The notes under the pieces: model-generated
The model's input: only the letters and a program-made list of their open reading frames with translations
Told to the model about the DNA's origin: nothing
Databases searched by the model: none
In this document: positions 24,873 to 32,742 of the stretch, in pieces
How positions within the stretch are numbered: position 1 is the first letter of the stretch
Layout of the letters: each line of letters opens with the position of its first letter
NCBI GenBank assembly: GCA_016124495.1
Contig: WGNP01000007.1
Coordinates: 1 to 64,000, forward strand
Origin: Hyphomonas sp.
GTDB taxonomy: Bacteria > Pseudomonadota > Alphaproteobacteria > Caulobacterales > Hyphomonadaceae
Direction of reading: 5' to 3'
DNA length: 64,000 bases
Made by a program: the position numbers and the translations under genes

Positions 24873-25432
24873 TGCAGTCTCCAGGCAAAACGGGGTGGCT
24901 CAGCCACATAACAGATGCAGGCTTCCTCGCCTGCGGCGACCGGCTTGTGGCGCATGCCGGGCTCGCCCAACATCAGGTCACCTTTCCGGTAGTGTCCAAA
25001 TTCGTCACGCAGCTCGCCCCGGATAACCAGTGTGGCTTCGATGGCCGTATGTGCATGCCTGGGAACGCCCTGGCCCGGCGAAAGTCTCATCAGTCTCCCA
25101 CCCGGCACCCCGACCGGCAGATACGGCAGGCCAAAGAGGCCGCGTTTCCACGTCACATCCTGCACCGCTGCATCCAGGATGGCCGTCGCACCGGCACGCG
25201 TCCGCTTGCGTTTTTGATACCGGCGCTCCGGTTCGGGCTGCGCCGCAACGGCTTCGGGGTCCTCCGCTTCCAGCAGCGCCCCGCCAATGATCGACCAGGC
25301 AAACGCCTCACGCGCTGCCGCGGGCGACAGCATAATGTGCAGGTCGCCCGCCAGCGCCAGCGATTCCGGGTGATTGCCCGCCGCATGGTCCATCATGAAC
25401 GCCGCGTAAGTGTCATCCCGCGTGAACAGCAT
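24869..25432 (-). CDS. ChrR-like cupin protein without the zinc CxxC site
   Basis: 187 residues. The N-terminal part aligns by eye with the anti-sigma domain of ChrR, the RpoE inhibitor of Rhodobacter. Where ChrR has HxxxCxxC to bind zinc, this protein has HIMLSPAA: His kept, both Cys lost. The C-terminal cupin (about 100-180) keeps His ligands (RHAHTAIEATLV ... GMRHKP). In ChrR the N-terminal zinc site is needed to hold the sigma factor and the cupin to sense singlet oxygen. No sigma gene adjoins it. It is therefore better seen as a target-regulon paralogue or detached sensor than as the master anti-sigma factor. First gene of the operon with a DUF6134-like gene and photolyase. Confidence 0.75.
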   Translation of the reverse strand: MLFTRDDTYAAFMMDHAAGNHPESLALAGDLHIMLSPAAAREAFAWSIIGGALLEAEDPEAVAAQPEPERRYQKRKRTRAGATAILDAAVQDVTWKRGLFGLPYLPVGVPGGRLMRLSPGQGVPRHAHTAIEATLVIRGELRDEFGHYRKGDLMLGEPGMRHKPVAAGEEACICYVAEPPRFAWRLQ

Positions 25433-25463
25433 GCCGTGTCAGCCTTAATTTCTGTAGCTGTTT

Positions 25464-25493
25464 CCAATACGCGCCGCAGGGCCCACTGGATCA
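25464..25493 (-). promoter_or_regulatory. ECF (RpoE/ECF11-like) promoter for the chrR-like operon
   Basis: Minus strand reads TGATCC (25493-25488), then 16 bases, then CGTATT (CGTA at 25471-25468). This fits the promoters used by the ChrR-controlled sigma factor RpoE of Rhodobacter and other ECF11 sigmas (TGATCC ... CGTA), as I recall that consensus. It starts 31 bases before the chrR-like ATG. The same region is the upstream of divergent cysK. Confidence 0.6.
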
Positions 25494-25575
25494 AATCCCC
25501 GGCAACCCGTTGCCGCAGGCCGCGCAGCCCCTTAAGGCTGGGAAAAGACCGAAATCTGCCAGGAAATACCCGTCC

Positions 25576-26580
25576 ATGACCGTCCACCGATCGATCGTTG
25601 ACCTGATCGGCAATACGCCGCTGCTGCGCCTGAAACGCGCATCCGGCGAGACCGGCTGCGAGATCCTCGGCAAGTGCGAGTTCCTGAATCCCGGCCAATC
25701 GGTCAAGGACCGTCCCGCGCTAGGCATCGTCCGCGAAGCCGAGGCCGCCGGCCTGCTGAGGCCGGGTGGCACCATCGTCGAGGGCACCGCAGGCAATACC
25801 GGCATAGGCCTTGCCCTCGTCGGCAAGGCGCTGGGCTACCGCGTCGTCATCGTTATCCCGCGCACCCAAAGCCAGGAGAAGAAGGACGCCATCCGCCTGC
25901 TCGGCGCCGAGCTGATCGAAGTGGACGCTGTCCCCTACGCCAACCCCAACAACTATGTGCGCTATTCCGGCCGCCTCGCCGAGGAACTGGCCGCCAGCGA
26001 GCCCAATGGCGCCATCTGGGCCAACCAGTTCGACAACCAGGCGAACCGCCGCGCGCATTATGCCACGACTGCTCAGGAAATCTGGCAGCAGACCGGCGGC
26101 AGGCTGGACGGCTTCATCTGCGCTGTCGGCTCCGGCGGCACGCTCGGCGGGGTCTCCCTCGCCCTCAAGGAAAAGAACCGGAAAATCCAGATCGGCATCG
26201 CAGATCCCGGCGGCGCGGCGCTGTATTCCTTCTACAAGACCGGCGAACTGAAGGCCGAAGGCACTTCGATCACCGAAGGCATCGGCCAGGGGCGCATCAC
26301 CGCCAACCTTGAAGGCATCGAAGTCGACAAGGCCTACCGCATCAGCGACGATGAAGCCCTGCCGGTCCTGTTCCGCCTGGTCGAAGAAGAAGGCCTCTGC
26401 CTCGGCGGCTCAGCCGGCGTGAACGTCGCCGGCGCTGTCCGCCTTGCGAGGGACCTCGGCCCCGGCCACACCATCGTGACGATTTTGTGCGACTACGGTA
26501 ACCGATACCAGTCCAAGCTCTATAATCCTGAGTTCCTGCGCGCAAAAGGATTGCCCGTGCCGTCCTGGATGGAGAAGTAA
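25576..26580 (+). CDS. cysK: cysteine synthase A (O-acetylserine sulfhydrylase)
   Basis: 334 residues. PLP-dependent enzyme that makes cysteine from O-acetylserine and sulfide. Visible signatures: LIGNTPLLRL at the N-terminus, the PLP lysine in NPGQSVKDRPAL, the substrate loop EGTAGNTGIGLAL, and the phosphate-binding VGSGGTLGG. Length is normal for the family. ATG 25576 is chosen because it begins the conserved MTVHRSIVDLIGNT; the frame is open 22 codons upstream. The sseA gene begins 4 bases after its stop and metC overlaps sseA, forming a three-gene sulfur amino acid operon. Confidence 0.93.
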   Translation: MTVHRSIVDLIGNTPLLRLKRASGETGCEILGKCEFLNPGQSVKDRPALGIVREAEAAGLLRPGGTIVEGTAGNTGIGLALVGKALGYRVVIVIPRTQSQEKKDAIRLLGAELIEVDAVPYANPNNYVRYSGRLAEELAASEPNGAIWANQFDNQANRRAHYATTAQEIWQQTGGRLDGFICAVGSGGTLGGVSLALKEKNRKIQIGIADPGGAALYSFYKTGELKAEGTSITEGIGQGRITANLEGIEVDKAYRISDDEALPVLFRLVEEEGLCLGGSAGVNVAGAVRLARDLGPGHTIVTILCDYGNRYQSKLYNPEFLRAKGLPVPSWMEK

Positions 26581-26584
26581 AGAC

Positions 26585-27430
26585 ATGGAAACCGGTGACC
26601 CCCTCGTCAGCGCAGAATGGCTGCTCAGGAATATCGAAGCGCCGGATGTGCGCGTGGTCGATGCGACCTGGTTCGCCCCGTTCACCAACCCGCCCGAGAC
26701 AGGGCGTCAGGCCTGGATGCGCGGTCACATTCCCCGGGCCGCTTTCTTCGATATCGATGACATCGCCGACACCTCCTCGCACCTGCCTCACATGCTGCCG
26801 GACGCCGTGAAGTTCTCCTCGCGCGTGCGCCGGCTGGGTCTTGGCGACGGCAACCGCATCATCATCTACGACCAGAACAATTTCTTCGCCGCCGCGCGCG
26901 CCTGGTGGATGTTGCGCGTCATGGGCCACAAGGACGTGCACGTCCTGGATGGCGGCCTCAAGGCCTGGGTCGCGCAAGGCGGGTCGCTCGACGACATGCC
27001 TGCGATCACCGGCGAACGCCACTTCACGCCGCGCGTGCGCAGCGATCTCGTCATGGACACCAGGGCGATGGAAAACCTGGCTGGCACCGCCCGCACGGTC
27101 ATTATCGATGCGCGCCCGGAAGGCCGCTTCTCAGGCCGCGATCCCGAGCCGCGCGCCGGCCTTCCGTCCGGGCATATCCCCGGCAGCGTCAACCTGCCCG
27201 GCAGTCTTCTGATAACCGAAGACGGCCAGATGAAACCGGCGGAAGACCTGCGCCGCCTGTTCAGGGATCCGCTCGCCCCCACGGTCACCACCTGCGGCTC
27301 CGGCGTCACCGCCGCCATCACCGCGCTCGCACTTGCCCGCCTCGGCAACTGGGATGTTGCCGTCTATGATGGTTCGTGGTCGGACTGGGCGTCCGATCCC
27401 TCCCGGCCGATCGCAAAGGCGCCGGCGTGA
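26585..27430 (+). CDS. sseA: 3-mercaptopyruvate sulfurtransferase
   Basis: 281 residues, two rhodanese domains. The first starts LVSAEWLLRNIEAPDVRVVDATW and is inactive; the second carries the catalytic loop TTCGSGVTAAI, the CG(S/T)GV(T/S) signature that separates mercaptopyruvate sulfurtransferases from thiosulfate rhodaneses. It moves sulfur from mercaptopyruvate, a cysteine product, to thiols or cyanide. It lies 4 bases after cysK and overlaps metC by GTGA, so it belongs to sulfur amino acid metabolism. Confidence 0.92.
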   Translation: METGDPLVSAEWLLRNIEAPDVRVVDATWFAPFTNPPETGRQAWMRGHIPRAAFFDIDDIADTSSHLPHMLPDAVKFSSRVRRLGLGDGNRIIIYDQNNFFAAARAWWMLRVMGHKDVHVLDGGLKAWVAQGGSLDDMPAITGERHFTPRVRSDLVMDTRAMENLAGTARTVIIDARPEGRFSGRDPEPRAGLPSGHIPGSVNLPGSLLITEDGQMKPAEDLRRLFRDPLAPTVTTCGSGVTAAITALALARLGNWDVAVYDGSWSDWASDPSRPIAKAPA

Positions 27431-28593
27431 ACAAGGACGAGGCCGCCCCCGAAACGCGCCTCATCCATACGCGCGCGGAACGTCTTGGCCGCGTCACGGT
27501 GAACCCGCCGCTGGAGCGCGCGTCCACCGTCCTGTTCCGTGACGAAGCGGGCCTGTACGGCGCAAAACCTACCTACGGCCGCATGGGCCTGACGGTGCAC
27601 CGCGAACTCGAGGCGGCGATGTGCGACCTTGAAGGCGCAAGGCACGCCCGGCTCGCCGGCAACGGCTTGCAGGCGTGCGCGCTGGCCATAGCCAGCCTCG
27701 TCTCTTCCGGCGACCACCTCCTCTTCACTGACAGTGCCTATGGCCCGACCGCCCGCTTTTGCGAACGACGCCTGAAAGCCATGGGTGTGGACGCCGAACG
27801 GTTCGATCCGCGCATCGGCGGCGAAATCTCCTCGCTGTTTCGTCCGAACACCAGGGCCGTCTTCCTTGAAGCGCCGGGCTCGCTCACCTTCGAAATCACT
27901 GACACGCCCGCCGTCGTCGCCGCGGCTTCCCAGCGGGGCATACGGACAATCCTTGACAATACCTGGGGCGCAGGATTGCTGCACCAGCCGCTGGCACTGG
28001 GTGTCGACATTTCCGTCCAGGCGCTGACTAAATACGCCGTCGGCCATGCCGATGCCTTCGGCGGCGCCGTGATGACACGCGACAATGGCCTCGCCGCCCG
28101 CATAGCGGCAGCATCCGAAGACTGGGGCATCGCACTGGCTCCGGACGATGCCTATCTCGCGCTGCGCGGCCTGCGCAGCCTGCACACGCGGCTGAAGGCG
28201 CACGAAGCGTCCGGTCTGGAAATGGCGCACTGGCTCGCAGAGCGTCCGGAAGTGGCCGACGTGCTGCACCCCGCCCTGCCCGCCAGCCCGGACCATGTGC
28301 TGTGGAAGCGCGACTTCACAGGCTCTAACGGTCTCTTCGGCGTCATCCTGAACCCGCCGCCGGAAGGCGGCATGGATCGCTTCTTCAGTGCCTTGTCGCT
28401 GTTCACGCTCGGCTTCTCCTGGGGCGGGTTCGAAAGCCTGATCATCCCCTGCGACCAGCAGCTCGAGCGGATGAAGGGCAGCTGGACGCAAACGCGCGCC
28501 GGCCCGCTGCTGCGCCTTCACATCGGGCTTGAAGCGACCAGCGACCTGAAGCGCGATCTCGAAGGCGCCTTCAAGGCATTGTCCGGGAACTGA
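27427..28593 (+). CDS. metC: cystathionine beta-lyase
   Basis: 388 residues. PLP enzyme of the Cys/Met metabolism family: TRLIHTRAERLGRVTVNPPLERASTVLF at the start, PTYGRMGLTVHRELE, the DNTWGAGLL loop, and the PLP lysine in VQALTKYAVGHAD. The NPP and WGG-type features fit cystathionine beta-lyase, which releases homocysteine, pyruvate and ammonia from cystathionine. The start is the GTG at 27427, which overlaps the sseA stop (GTGA); an in-frame ATG upstream would lie inside sseA. Last gene of the sulfur operon; convergent with the C13 protease gene. Confidence 0.9.
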   Translation: MNKDEAAPETRLIHTRAERLGRVTVNPPLERASTVLFRDEAGLYGAKPTYGRMGLTVHRELEAAMCDLEGARHARLAGNGLQACALAIASLVSSGDHLLFTDSAYGPTARFCERRLKAMGVDAERFDPRIGGEISSLFRPNTRAVFLEAPGSLTFEITDTPAVVAAASQRGIRTILDNTWGAGLLHQPLALGVDISVQALTKYAVGHADAFGGAVMTRDNGLAARIAAASEDWGIALAPDDAYLALRGLRSLHTRLKAHEASGLEMAHWLAERPEVADVLHPALPASPDHVLWKRDFTGSNGLFGVILNPPPEGGMDRFFSALSLFTLGFSWGGFESLIIPCDQQLERMKGSWTQTRAGPLLRLHIGLEATSDLKRDLEGAFKALSGN

Positions 28594-28605
28594 CGGTCGT
28601 CGCTG

Positions 28606-29379
28606 TCAGGGCGCCGGGCGTTCGAAGTTCAGGAAGACAAACAGGTCTTCGACATCCGCGCCCATGTGAACCAGCGGCTCGGACGGCGGCATCAGGTTCT
28701 CCGCCTGCTCCCGGAAGGCCACGCACCGGCGGGTCATATTCGCGAGGTGCACGAAGTCATCTGCGGTCGGCAGCGACTTGATCACGCAGGCATCGAAATA
28801 AGGGTAGTCCGCATCGGCGCTGCAGCCGAAGGAGGACCGGTCGGGCCGCGCCGCTGTCATCACCATCCGGTTCGGTGCTGCCAGCGCCGAGACAAAGACG
28901 CCCGAGTAACAGGCTGAGACCACGACGACGGTCGGCCGCTCGCCGCACCACTCGTCGACCAGCGCATCCATCCGCACCGGGCTGAGCAGGCCCTCGTTGC
29001 CGAGCACAATGCCTTCCGGCGACCCGTGCGATGTAAAGTAAAGCAGGCATCCGGCTTTCGCCGATTGCGCCCGCGACGCGATGGCCGCGAAAGCCAGCTC
29101 CGAGACAAGGGACGTACCGCCGAGCCAGCGCGGCCGCAGCGACAGATCCGCGATGTTGACTGGATCAAACCCGGCTTCACCAAAGGCCCTTGCCAGGTCG
29201 CGCCGGGCATTCTCGAAGGCTTCGATCGGCGCCCCGTCGCTCGCCCGCCAGTCTGCCGCGAGGACGCCGACCGCCCATTCCTCCAGCGGCACATCCTCAG
29301 CCTTCACCTGCGCCTGCGCGGCGCCAATGCCCCAGGCGGCCAGAAGAAGCGCCAGTGCAGTCAGAGGCCGCCAACGCAT
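28606..29379 (-). CDS. secreted C13/caspase-like cysteine peptidase
   Basis: About 257 residues. Signal peptide MRWRPLTALALLLAAWGIGAAQA, then a caspase-haemoglobinase (clan CD) domain with the catalytic pair visible as His in LLYFTSHGSPEG and Cys in TVVVVSACYSGVF. This is the legumain/gpi8-like C13 layout found in bacterial proteins of unknown role. It should act in the periplasm or outside the cell. ATG 29379 is selected since it starts the signal peptide; the frame is open 44 codons upstream. It is followed (upstream in sequence, same strand) by a small lipoprotein gene, with no known functional link. Confidence 0.85.
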   Translation of the reverse strand: MRWRPLTALALLLAAWGIGAAQAQVKAEDVPLEEWAVGVLAADWRASDGAPIEAFENARRDLARAFGEAGFDPVNIADLSLRPRWLGGTSLVSELAFAAIASRAQSAKAGCLLYFTSHGSPEGIVLGNEGLLSPVRMDALVDEWCGERPTVVVVSACYSGVFVSALAAPNRMVMTAARPDRSSFGCSADADYPYFDACVIKSLPTADDFVHLANMTRRCVAFREQAENLMPPSEPLVHMGADVEDLFVFLNFERPAP

Positions 29380-29468
29380 CCCGCTCTCCCAAGGCAACGT
29401 TACACAGTTGTATAAGATCAGGGCCGCCGCCGGAGCGCAAGCCGGAGGCGGCAGGCCGAAAACCGGTG

Positions 29469-29837
29469 CTATTGCGGATAGGTGTCCAGCGACGGCTCCC
29501 GCCGCCAGCAATCGCAGCTGCCGTCATACTGGAAGGCCTCGCCATAGTCGTTCACCCGGGTTGGCACGCCGTAGTTCCATCCGTGCACAAACTCATAGTC
29601 CGGGTCGCCGTAGCGGTCGGCATAACCGTCCCCGGTATCGTCGCACACGGCATAGCCCTGCGCATTGACCCCGCACTCCCAGGCCGGAACCATGGTCATG
29701 GTGACAGACAGGTCGTCCGCCGCCATCTGCAACCCGGCCGCGAAGGCTTCCATATCCGTAGATGTGCAACCTGTCAGCGCGAGCGCCCCGGCGCCCACCA
29801 TCCAAAGGCGCACACGCGCGCCAATCCCCGTCATCAT
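29469..29837 (-). CDS. small lipoprotein, unknown function
   Basis: 122 residues. The N-terminus (RVRLWMVGAGALALTGC) is a lipoprotein signal with lipobox LTGC. The mature part is acidic and rich in Tyr, Gly and Asp (DDTGDGYADRYGDPDYEF) with four Cys (one in WECG, one in AVCDD, two in SCDCW), suggesting a small disulfide-held fold. No family recognised. Stands alone between the C13 peptidase and the reductase genes on the same strand. Confidence 0.7.
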   Translation of the reverse strand: MMTGIGARVRLWMVGAGALALTGCTSTDMEAFAAGLQMAADDLSVTMTMVPAWECGVNAQGYAVCDDTGDGYADRYGDPDYEFVHGWNYGVPTRVNDYGEAFQYDGSCDCWRREPSLDTYPQ

Positions 29838-29909
29838 TTCAGCCCAAGCTCCCGATTTAACTGAAGTTATTCTTCCTGGGGTGCGCGTGAACGCAAGCTG
29901 AACCGCGCC

Positions 29910-30935
29910 TCAGGCCGGCTCGTCGCTCACTTTCACCACAAGCTTGCCGAGGTTCTTGCCTTCGAACAGGCGAGACAGGCTGGCCGGCGCCTTCTCGAAG
30001 CCGTCGACGATATCAGTCTCGAACTTCAGCTTTCCTTCCATCAGCCACATCGCCATCTGCTGGATGCCTTCAGGGAAGCGAGGGAAATAGTCGATGACGA
30101 TGAAGCCCTTGACCAGCGTGCGCCGCATCAGGAGGTTCGCGAAGTTGTAGGGGCCGGGTACCGGATCGGTGGCATTGTAGGTCGAGATCAGCCCGCAGAG
30201 AGGCATGCGCGAGAAGTCGTTGAGCCGCGCCATCACCTCGTCCATGATCCGTCCACCGACATTTTCGAAATTGATGTCGATGCCCTTCGGGCAGTGCCTG
30301 TCGAGCATGGCGCCGACATCTTCGGACTTGTAGTCGATCGCCGCGTCAAAGCCTGCGACCTCCGTCAGCCAGCGGCACTTGTCCTGGCCGCCCGCAATGC
30401 CGACGACGCGGCAGCCTTGGATCTTCGCGATTTGCCCGACCATCGAGCCGACCGCGCCGGCGGCCGCCGAGACAACCACCGTCTCGCCTGCCTTCGGCTT
30501 GGCAATGTCCATCAGCCCGAAATACGCCGTCATCCCGGTCGCGCCCAGTGGGCCCATGTACGCCGTCAGCGGAACGCCCGGCAGCTTAGGCAGTTTCGCC
30601 AGCGCCGCGCCCGGCAGCGTATTGTAGACCGACCAGCCGGCAAGCCCGGTATTTATAATGTCACCCGGCGCGAGGCCGGCGAAGCGGCTCTCGGTCACCA
30701 CGCTCAGCCCGCCGCCGCGCATCGCATCGCCGATCTGAACGGGCGGCAGGTAGGCATCCATATCGCTCATCCAGATCCGGTTCGTCGGATCGAGCGACAG
30801 GTAGATCGTCTTGGCCCGCACCTGCCCGTCCTCGAGCGGCGTCAGCGCGCTCTCGACCAGCTCCAGATCACCCTCGCGCAAATCCCCCACCGGCCGCCTG
30901 CGCAGCACCCAGGTCAGGTTCTTTTCATTGATCAT
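29910..30935 (-). CDS. NADP-dependent MDR oxidoreductase (CurA/PTGR-like)
   Basis: 341 residues, zinc-free medium-chain dehydrogenase/reductase. The N-terminus (NLTWVLRRRPVGDLREGDLELVESALTPLEDGQVRAKTIYLSLDPTNRIW) and the cofactor region (ETVVVSAAAGAVGSMVGQIAKIQGCRVVGIAGGQDKCRWLTE) are typical of the prostaglandin reductase/curcumin reductase group, which reduces C=C bonds of enones with NADPH. No structural zinc Cys cluster is present. Monocistronic as far as can be seen; a detoxification role is likely, substrate open. Confidence 0.88.
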   Translation of the reverse strand: MINEKNLTWVLRRRPVGDLREGDLELVESALTPLEDGQVRAKTIYLSLDPTNRIWMSDMDAYLPPVQIGDAMRGGGLSVVTESRFAGLAPGDIINTGLAGWSVYNTLPGAALAKLPKLPGVPLTAYMGPLGATGMTAYFGLMDIAKPKAGETVVVSAAAGAVGSMVGQIAKIQGCRVVGIAGGQDKCRWLTEVAGFDAAIDYKSEDVGAMLDRHCPKGIDINFENVGGRIMDEVMARLNDFSRMPLCGLISTYNATDPVPGPYNFANLLMRRTLVKGFIVIDYFPRFPEGIQQMAMWLMEGKLKFETDIVDGFEKAPASLSRLFEGKNLGKLVVKVSDEPA

Positions 30936-30981
30936 GCCGTCCTCCCGATTTCGTTGGCGGGAAGGCTAGACGGAATTGCTC

Positions 30982-31422
30982 TCAGCGCAAGACGCCGCGG
31001 ATAGATTGCCAGTAGGCGTAGCCCGTCAGGGCGAACCCGAAAACGAGGATCACGAAGGGCATGAACTCCATGCCTTTCACAGGCGGCGCTACGATTTCCT
31101 GCCAGCGCACATAGAAGCTGGCGGCCGAGGCTATGAACGCGGCGGCGAACAGGGTGACCGCGGTCCTGCTGCGCATCAGCAGCGCGAGGCTCGCTATCAG
31201 CGCGCCGAACACGCCAACCGACCAGAGGCCGAACATCCACCACGGCATGCTGTACCAGTAAGTCTGGATGTCTTGCGCGAACTGCACCGAATAGGCGGGA
31301 TTGCGCGTCGTCTTCATTATGAAGTCGAAGCAGCCATACCCGTTCCACACCACAGCGAGAATCCCGACCGGCCAGATATGCCAACCCGCTTTCGCGCCGA
31401 TCGGCGTTGCGTCTTCGGTCAT
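30982..31422 (-). CDS. four-helix membrane protein, paralogue of the gene at 32126-32599
   Basis: About 146 residues with four hydrophobic segments (HIWPVGILAVVWNGYGCFDFI, MFGLWSVGVFGALIASLALL, AVTLFAAAFIASAASFYV, FMPFVILVFGFALTGYAYW). No function known. It shares the pattern AVxWNGxGxFDF ... W..(M/F)PxxxFGxW(S/A)(V/L)xVFxA with the protein at 32126-32599, so the two are paralogues on either side of the higBA pair. ATG 31422 is preferred because the upstream part of the frame is basic and unconserved. Confidence 0.75.
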   Translation of the reverse strand: MTEDATPIGAKAGWHIWPVGILAVVWNGYGCFDFIMKTTRNPAYSVQFAQDIQTYWYSMPWWMFGLWSVGVFGALIASLALLMRSRTAVTLFAAAFIASAASFYVRWQEIVAPPVKGMEFMPFVILVFGFALTGYAYWQSIRGVLR

Positions 31423-31504
31423 GGGGGTCGTCCTATCCGGAAGTCGCCAGCCTACGCCGGTTCGCACCCATCTCCAACGCAGCTCGCCCCGGCGGCGCGC
31501 GGGC

Positions 31505-31534
31505 TTGCTCTGGCGGTCGTTACATACTATGTAA
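31505..31534 (+). promoter_or_regulatory. higBA promoter with palindromic operator
   Basis: A 15-base perfect palindrome, TTACATA-C-TATGTAA (31520-31534), ends 4 bases before the higB ATG. A possible -35 TTGCTC (31505-31510), 17-base spacer and -10 TATGTA (31528-31533) run through it, so a bound HigA or HigBA complex would cover the -10. The predicted transcript start falls on or next to the ATG, making a leaderless higB message possible. Confidence 0.65.
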
Positions 31535-31538
31535 AACC

Positions 31539-31817
31539 ATGATCCGGTCATTTGCCTGTGAGGACACAGAAGGCCTGTTCAATCGCCGTCGCTCCAGGCG
31601 ATTTGTTCAGATTGAGCGGGTCGCCCAGCGCAAGCTGGAAATGCTGAATGCCGCCATGCGGCTGGACGATCTGCGCAGTCCGCCCGGCAACCGGCTCGAA
31701 TTGCTCAGGGGAAACCGCGCCGGGCAATACTCGATCCGGATCAATGATCAGTGGCGCATCTGTTTTGTCTGGGCGCCGGATGGTGCCCACGATGTTGAAA
31801 TCGTTGACTATCATTAA
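31539..31817 (+). CDS. higB: HigB-type RelE-family toxin
   Basis: 92 residues. MIRSFACEDTEGLF...RFVQIERVAQRKLEMLNAA ... DLRSPPGNRLELLRGNRAGQYSIRINDQWRICFVW is the classic HigB (plasmid maintenance system killer) sequence; the family cuts mRNA on the ribosome. Key basic residues and the RIND-QWRICF strand are kept. The toxin gene comes first, as is usual for higBA. ATG 31539 follows the palindrome directly with no Shine-Dalgarno sequence. The antitoxin gene follows after 13 bases. Confidence 0.92.
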   Translation: MIRSFACEDTEGLFNRRRSRRFVQIERVAQRKLEMLNAAMRLDDLRSPPGNRLELLRGNRAGQYSIRINDQWRICFVWAPDGAHDVEIVDYH

Positions 31818-31830
31818 AAGGAACAGCGCC

Positions 31831-32121
31831 ATGCCAAAGCTTGCCCCAGTGCACCCCGGAGAAGTCCTGAAGGAGGAGTTCCTCCTGCCTCTGGGCCTGA
31901 GCGCTTCTCAGCTCGCCTCGATCATCAGGGTTCCGGCAAATCGCGTCACCCGACTGATCAGCGCGCAGTCGGGAATTTCGGCAGATACCGCACGGCGGCT
32001 TGCCCGCGCCTTCAATACCTCGCCGGATTTCTGGATGAACCTTCAGTCCCGGTTTGACCTGCAGCTGTCTGAAGATGCAGCGCCGCGCCTTGATGACATC
32101 AAACCGATCGTCAAAGCCTGA
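31831..32121 (+). CDS. higA: HigA antitoxin, XRE-type
   Basis: 96 residues. Starts MPKLAPVHPGEVLKEEFLLPLGLS, the standard HigA opening, followed by an XRE helix-turn-helix (SASQLASIIRVPANRVTRLISAQSGISADTARRLARAF) and the conserved PDFWMNLQSRFDL. It neutralises HigB and represses the operon by binding the palindrome at 31520-31534. A good ribosome site (AAAGGA) precedes the ATG, unlike the toxin gene, which would favour antitoxin excess. Confidence 0.93.
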   Translation: MPKLAPVHPGEVLKEEFLLPLGLSASQLASIIRVPANRVTRLISAQSGISADTARRLARAFNTSPDFWMNLQSRFDLQLSEDAAPRLDDIKPIVKA

Positions 32122-32125
32122 TCCG

Positions 32126-32599
32126 TCAGCGCAGGATGCCGCGCCTGGCCTGGTCGAACGCATAGTTGAGGATCAGCAGCGAGACGACAATAATGCACAC
32201 GGCAAACACGCGCTCGGAACCGGGGTCGATCCCCGGCCGGGAATAGGTGAGCCCCATGGTGAAGATCGTCGCGGTGGTCGAGACCGCCAGGACACGCAGC
32301 GCCAGCAGCCGGCGCTTCAGCAGCAGGACCGACCCGGTCACAGCTGAGAAAACCGACAGAGCCCAGATGCCGAACACGAACGGCGGCAGGCTGGCCCAAA
32401 GCGCCCGGGCGCCTTCCGGCAGGCTGTCGATATAGGGCGGAAAGCGGGTCAGGGTCGCAAGGAAATCGAACACACCGAGCCCGTTCCAGAGCACCGCGGC
32501 GGCGCCGATAAGGAAGAGATGCCAGGGGGCCTTAAGCGCGGGCTTCTGCACCGGCGGGGCAAGGTCCACGGCTTCGGGGAAGACGAGATCCTGTTGCAT
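32126..32599 (-). CDS. four-helix membrane protein, paralogue of the gene at 30982-31422
   Basis: 157 residues with four hydrophobic segments: HLFLIGAAAVLWNGLGVFDFLATL, PPFVFGIWALSVFSAVTGSVLLL, LLALRVLAVSTTATIFTMG and ERVFAVCIIVVSLLILNYAF. Same layout and motifs as the protein at 30982-31422. Convergent with higA, whose stop is 4 bases from this gene's stop. Unknown function. Confidence 0.75.
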   Translation of the reverse strand: MQQDLVFPEAVDLAPPVQKPALKAPWHLFLIGAAAVLWNGLGVFDFLATLTRFPPYIDSLPEGARALWASLPPFVFGIWALSVFSAVTGSVLLLKRRLLALRVLAVSTTATIFTMGLTYSRPGIDPGSERVFAVCIIVVSLLILNYAFDQARRGILR

Positions 32600-32742
32600 G
32601 TCACATTTCTACCACACTTATGAACGGCGCAGAATGGAATCCTGCCCGGATAACGCAGGTTTAATCCGGCCCTCACGTCCCGGCTCAGGGTGACGTGCCT
32701 GCATGCAGCGGCTAAACCCTCCCCACCACAGAGGAATCGCCC

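Noticed and set aside
25480..25575. SAM-I type riboswitch before cysK, from the string CCCCGGCAACC
   Set aside because: Only the short core is similar. The kink-turn and pairing helices cannot be drawn with the flanking bases, and the upstream part is better explained as a minus-strand promoter.
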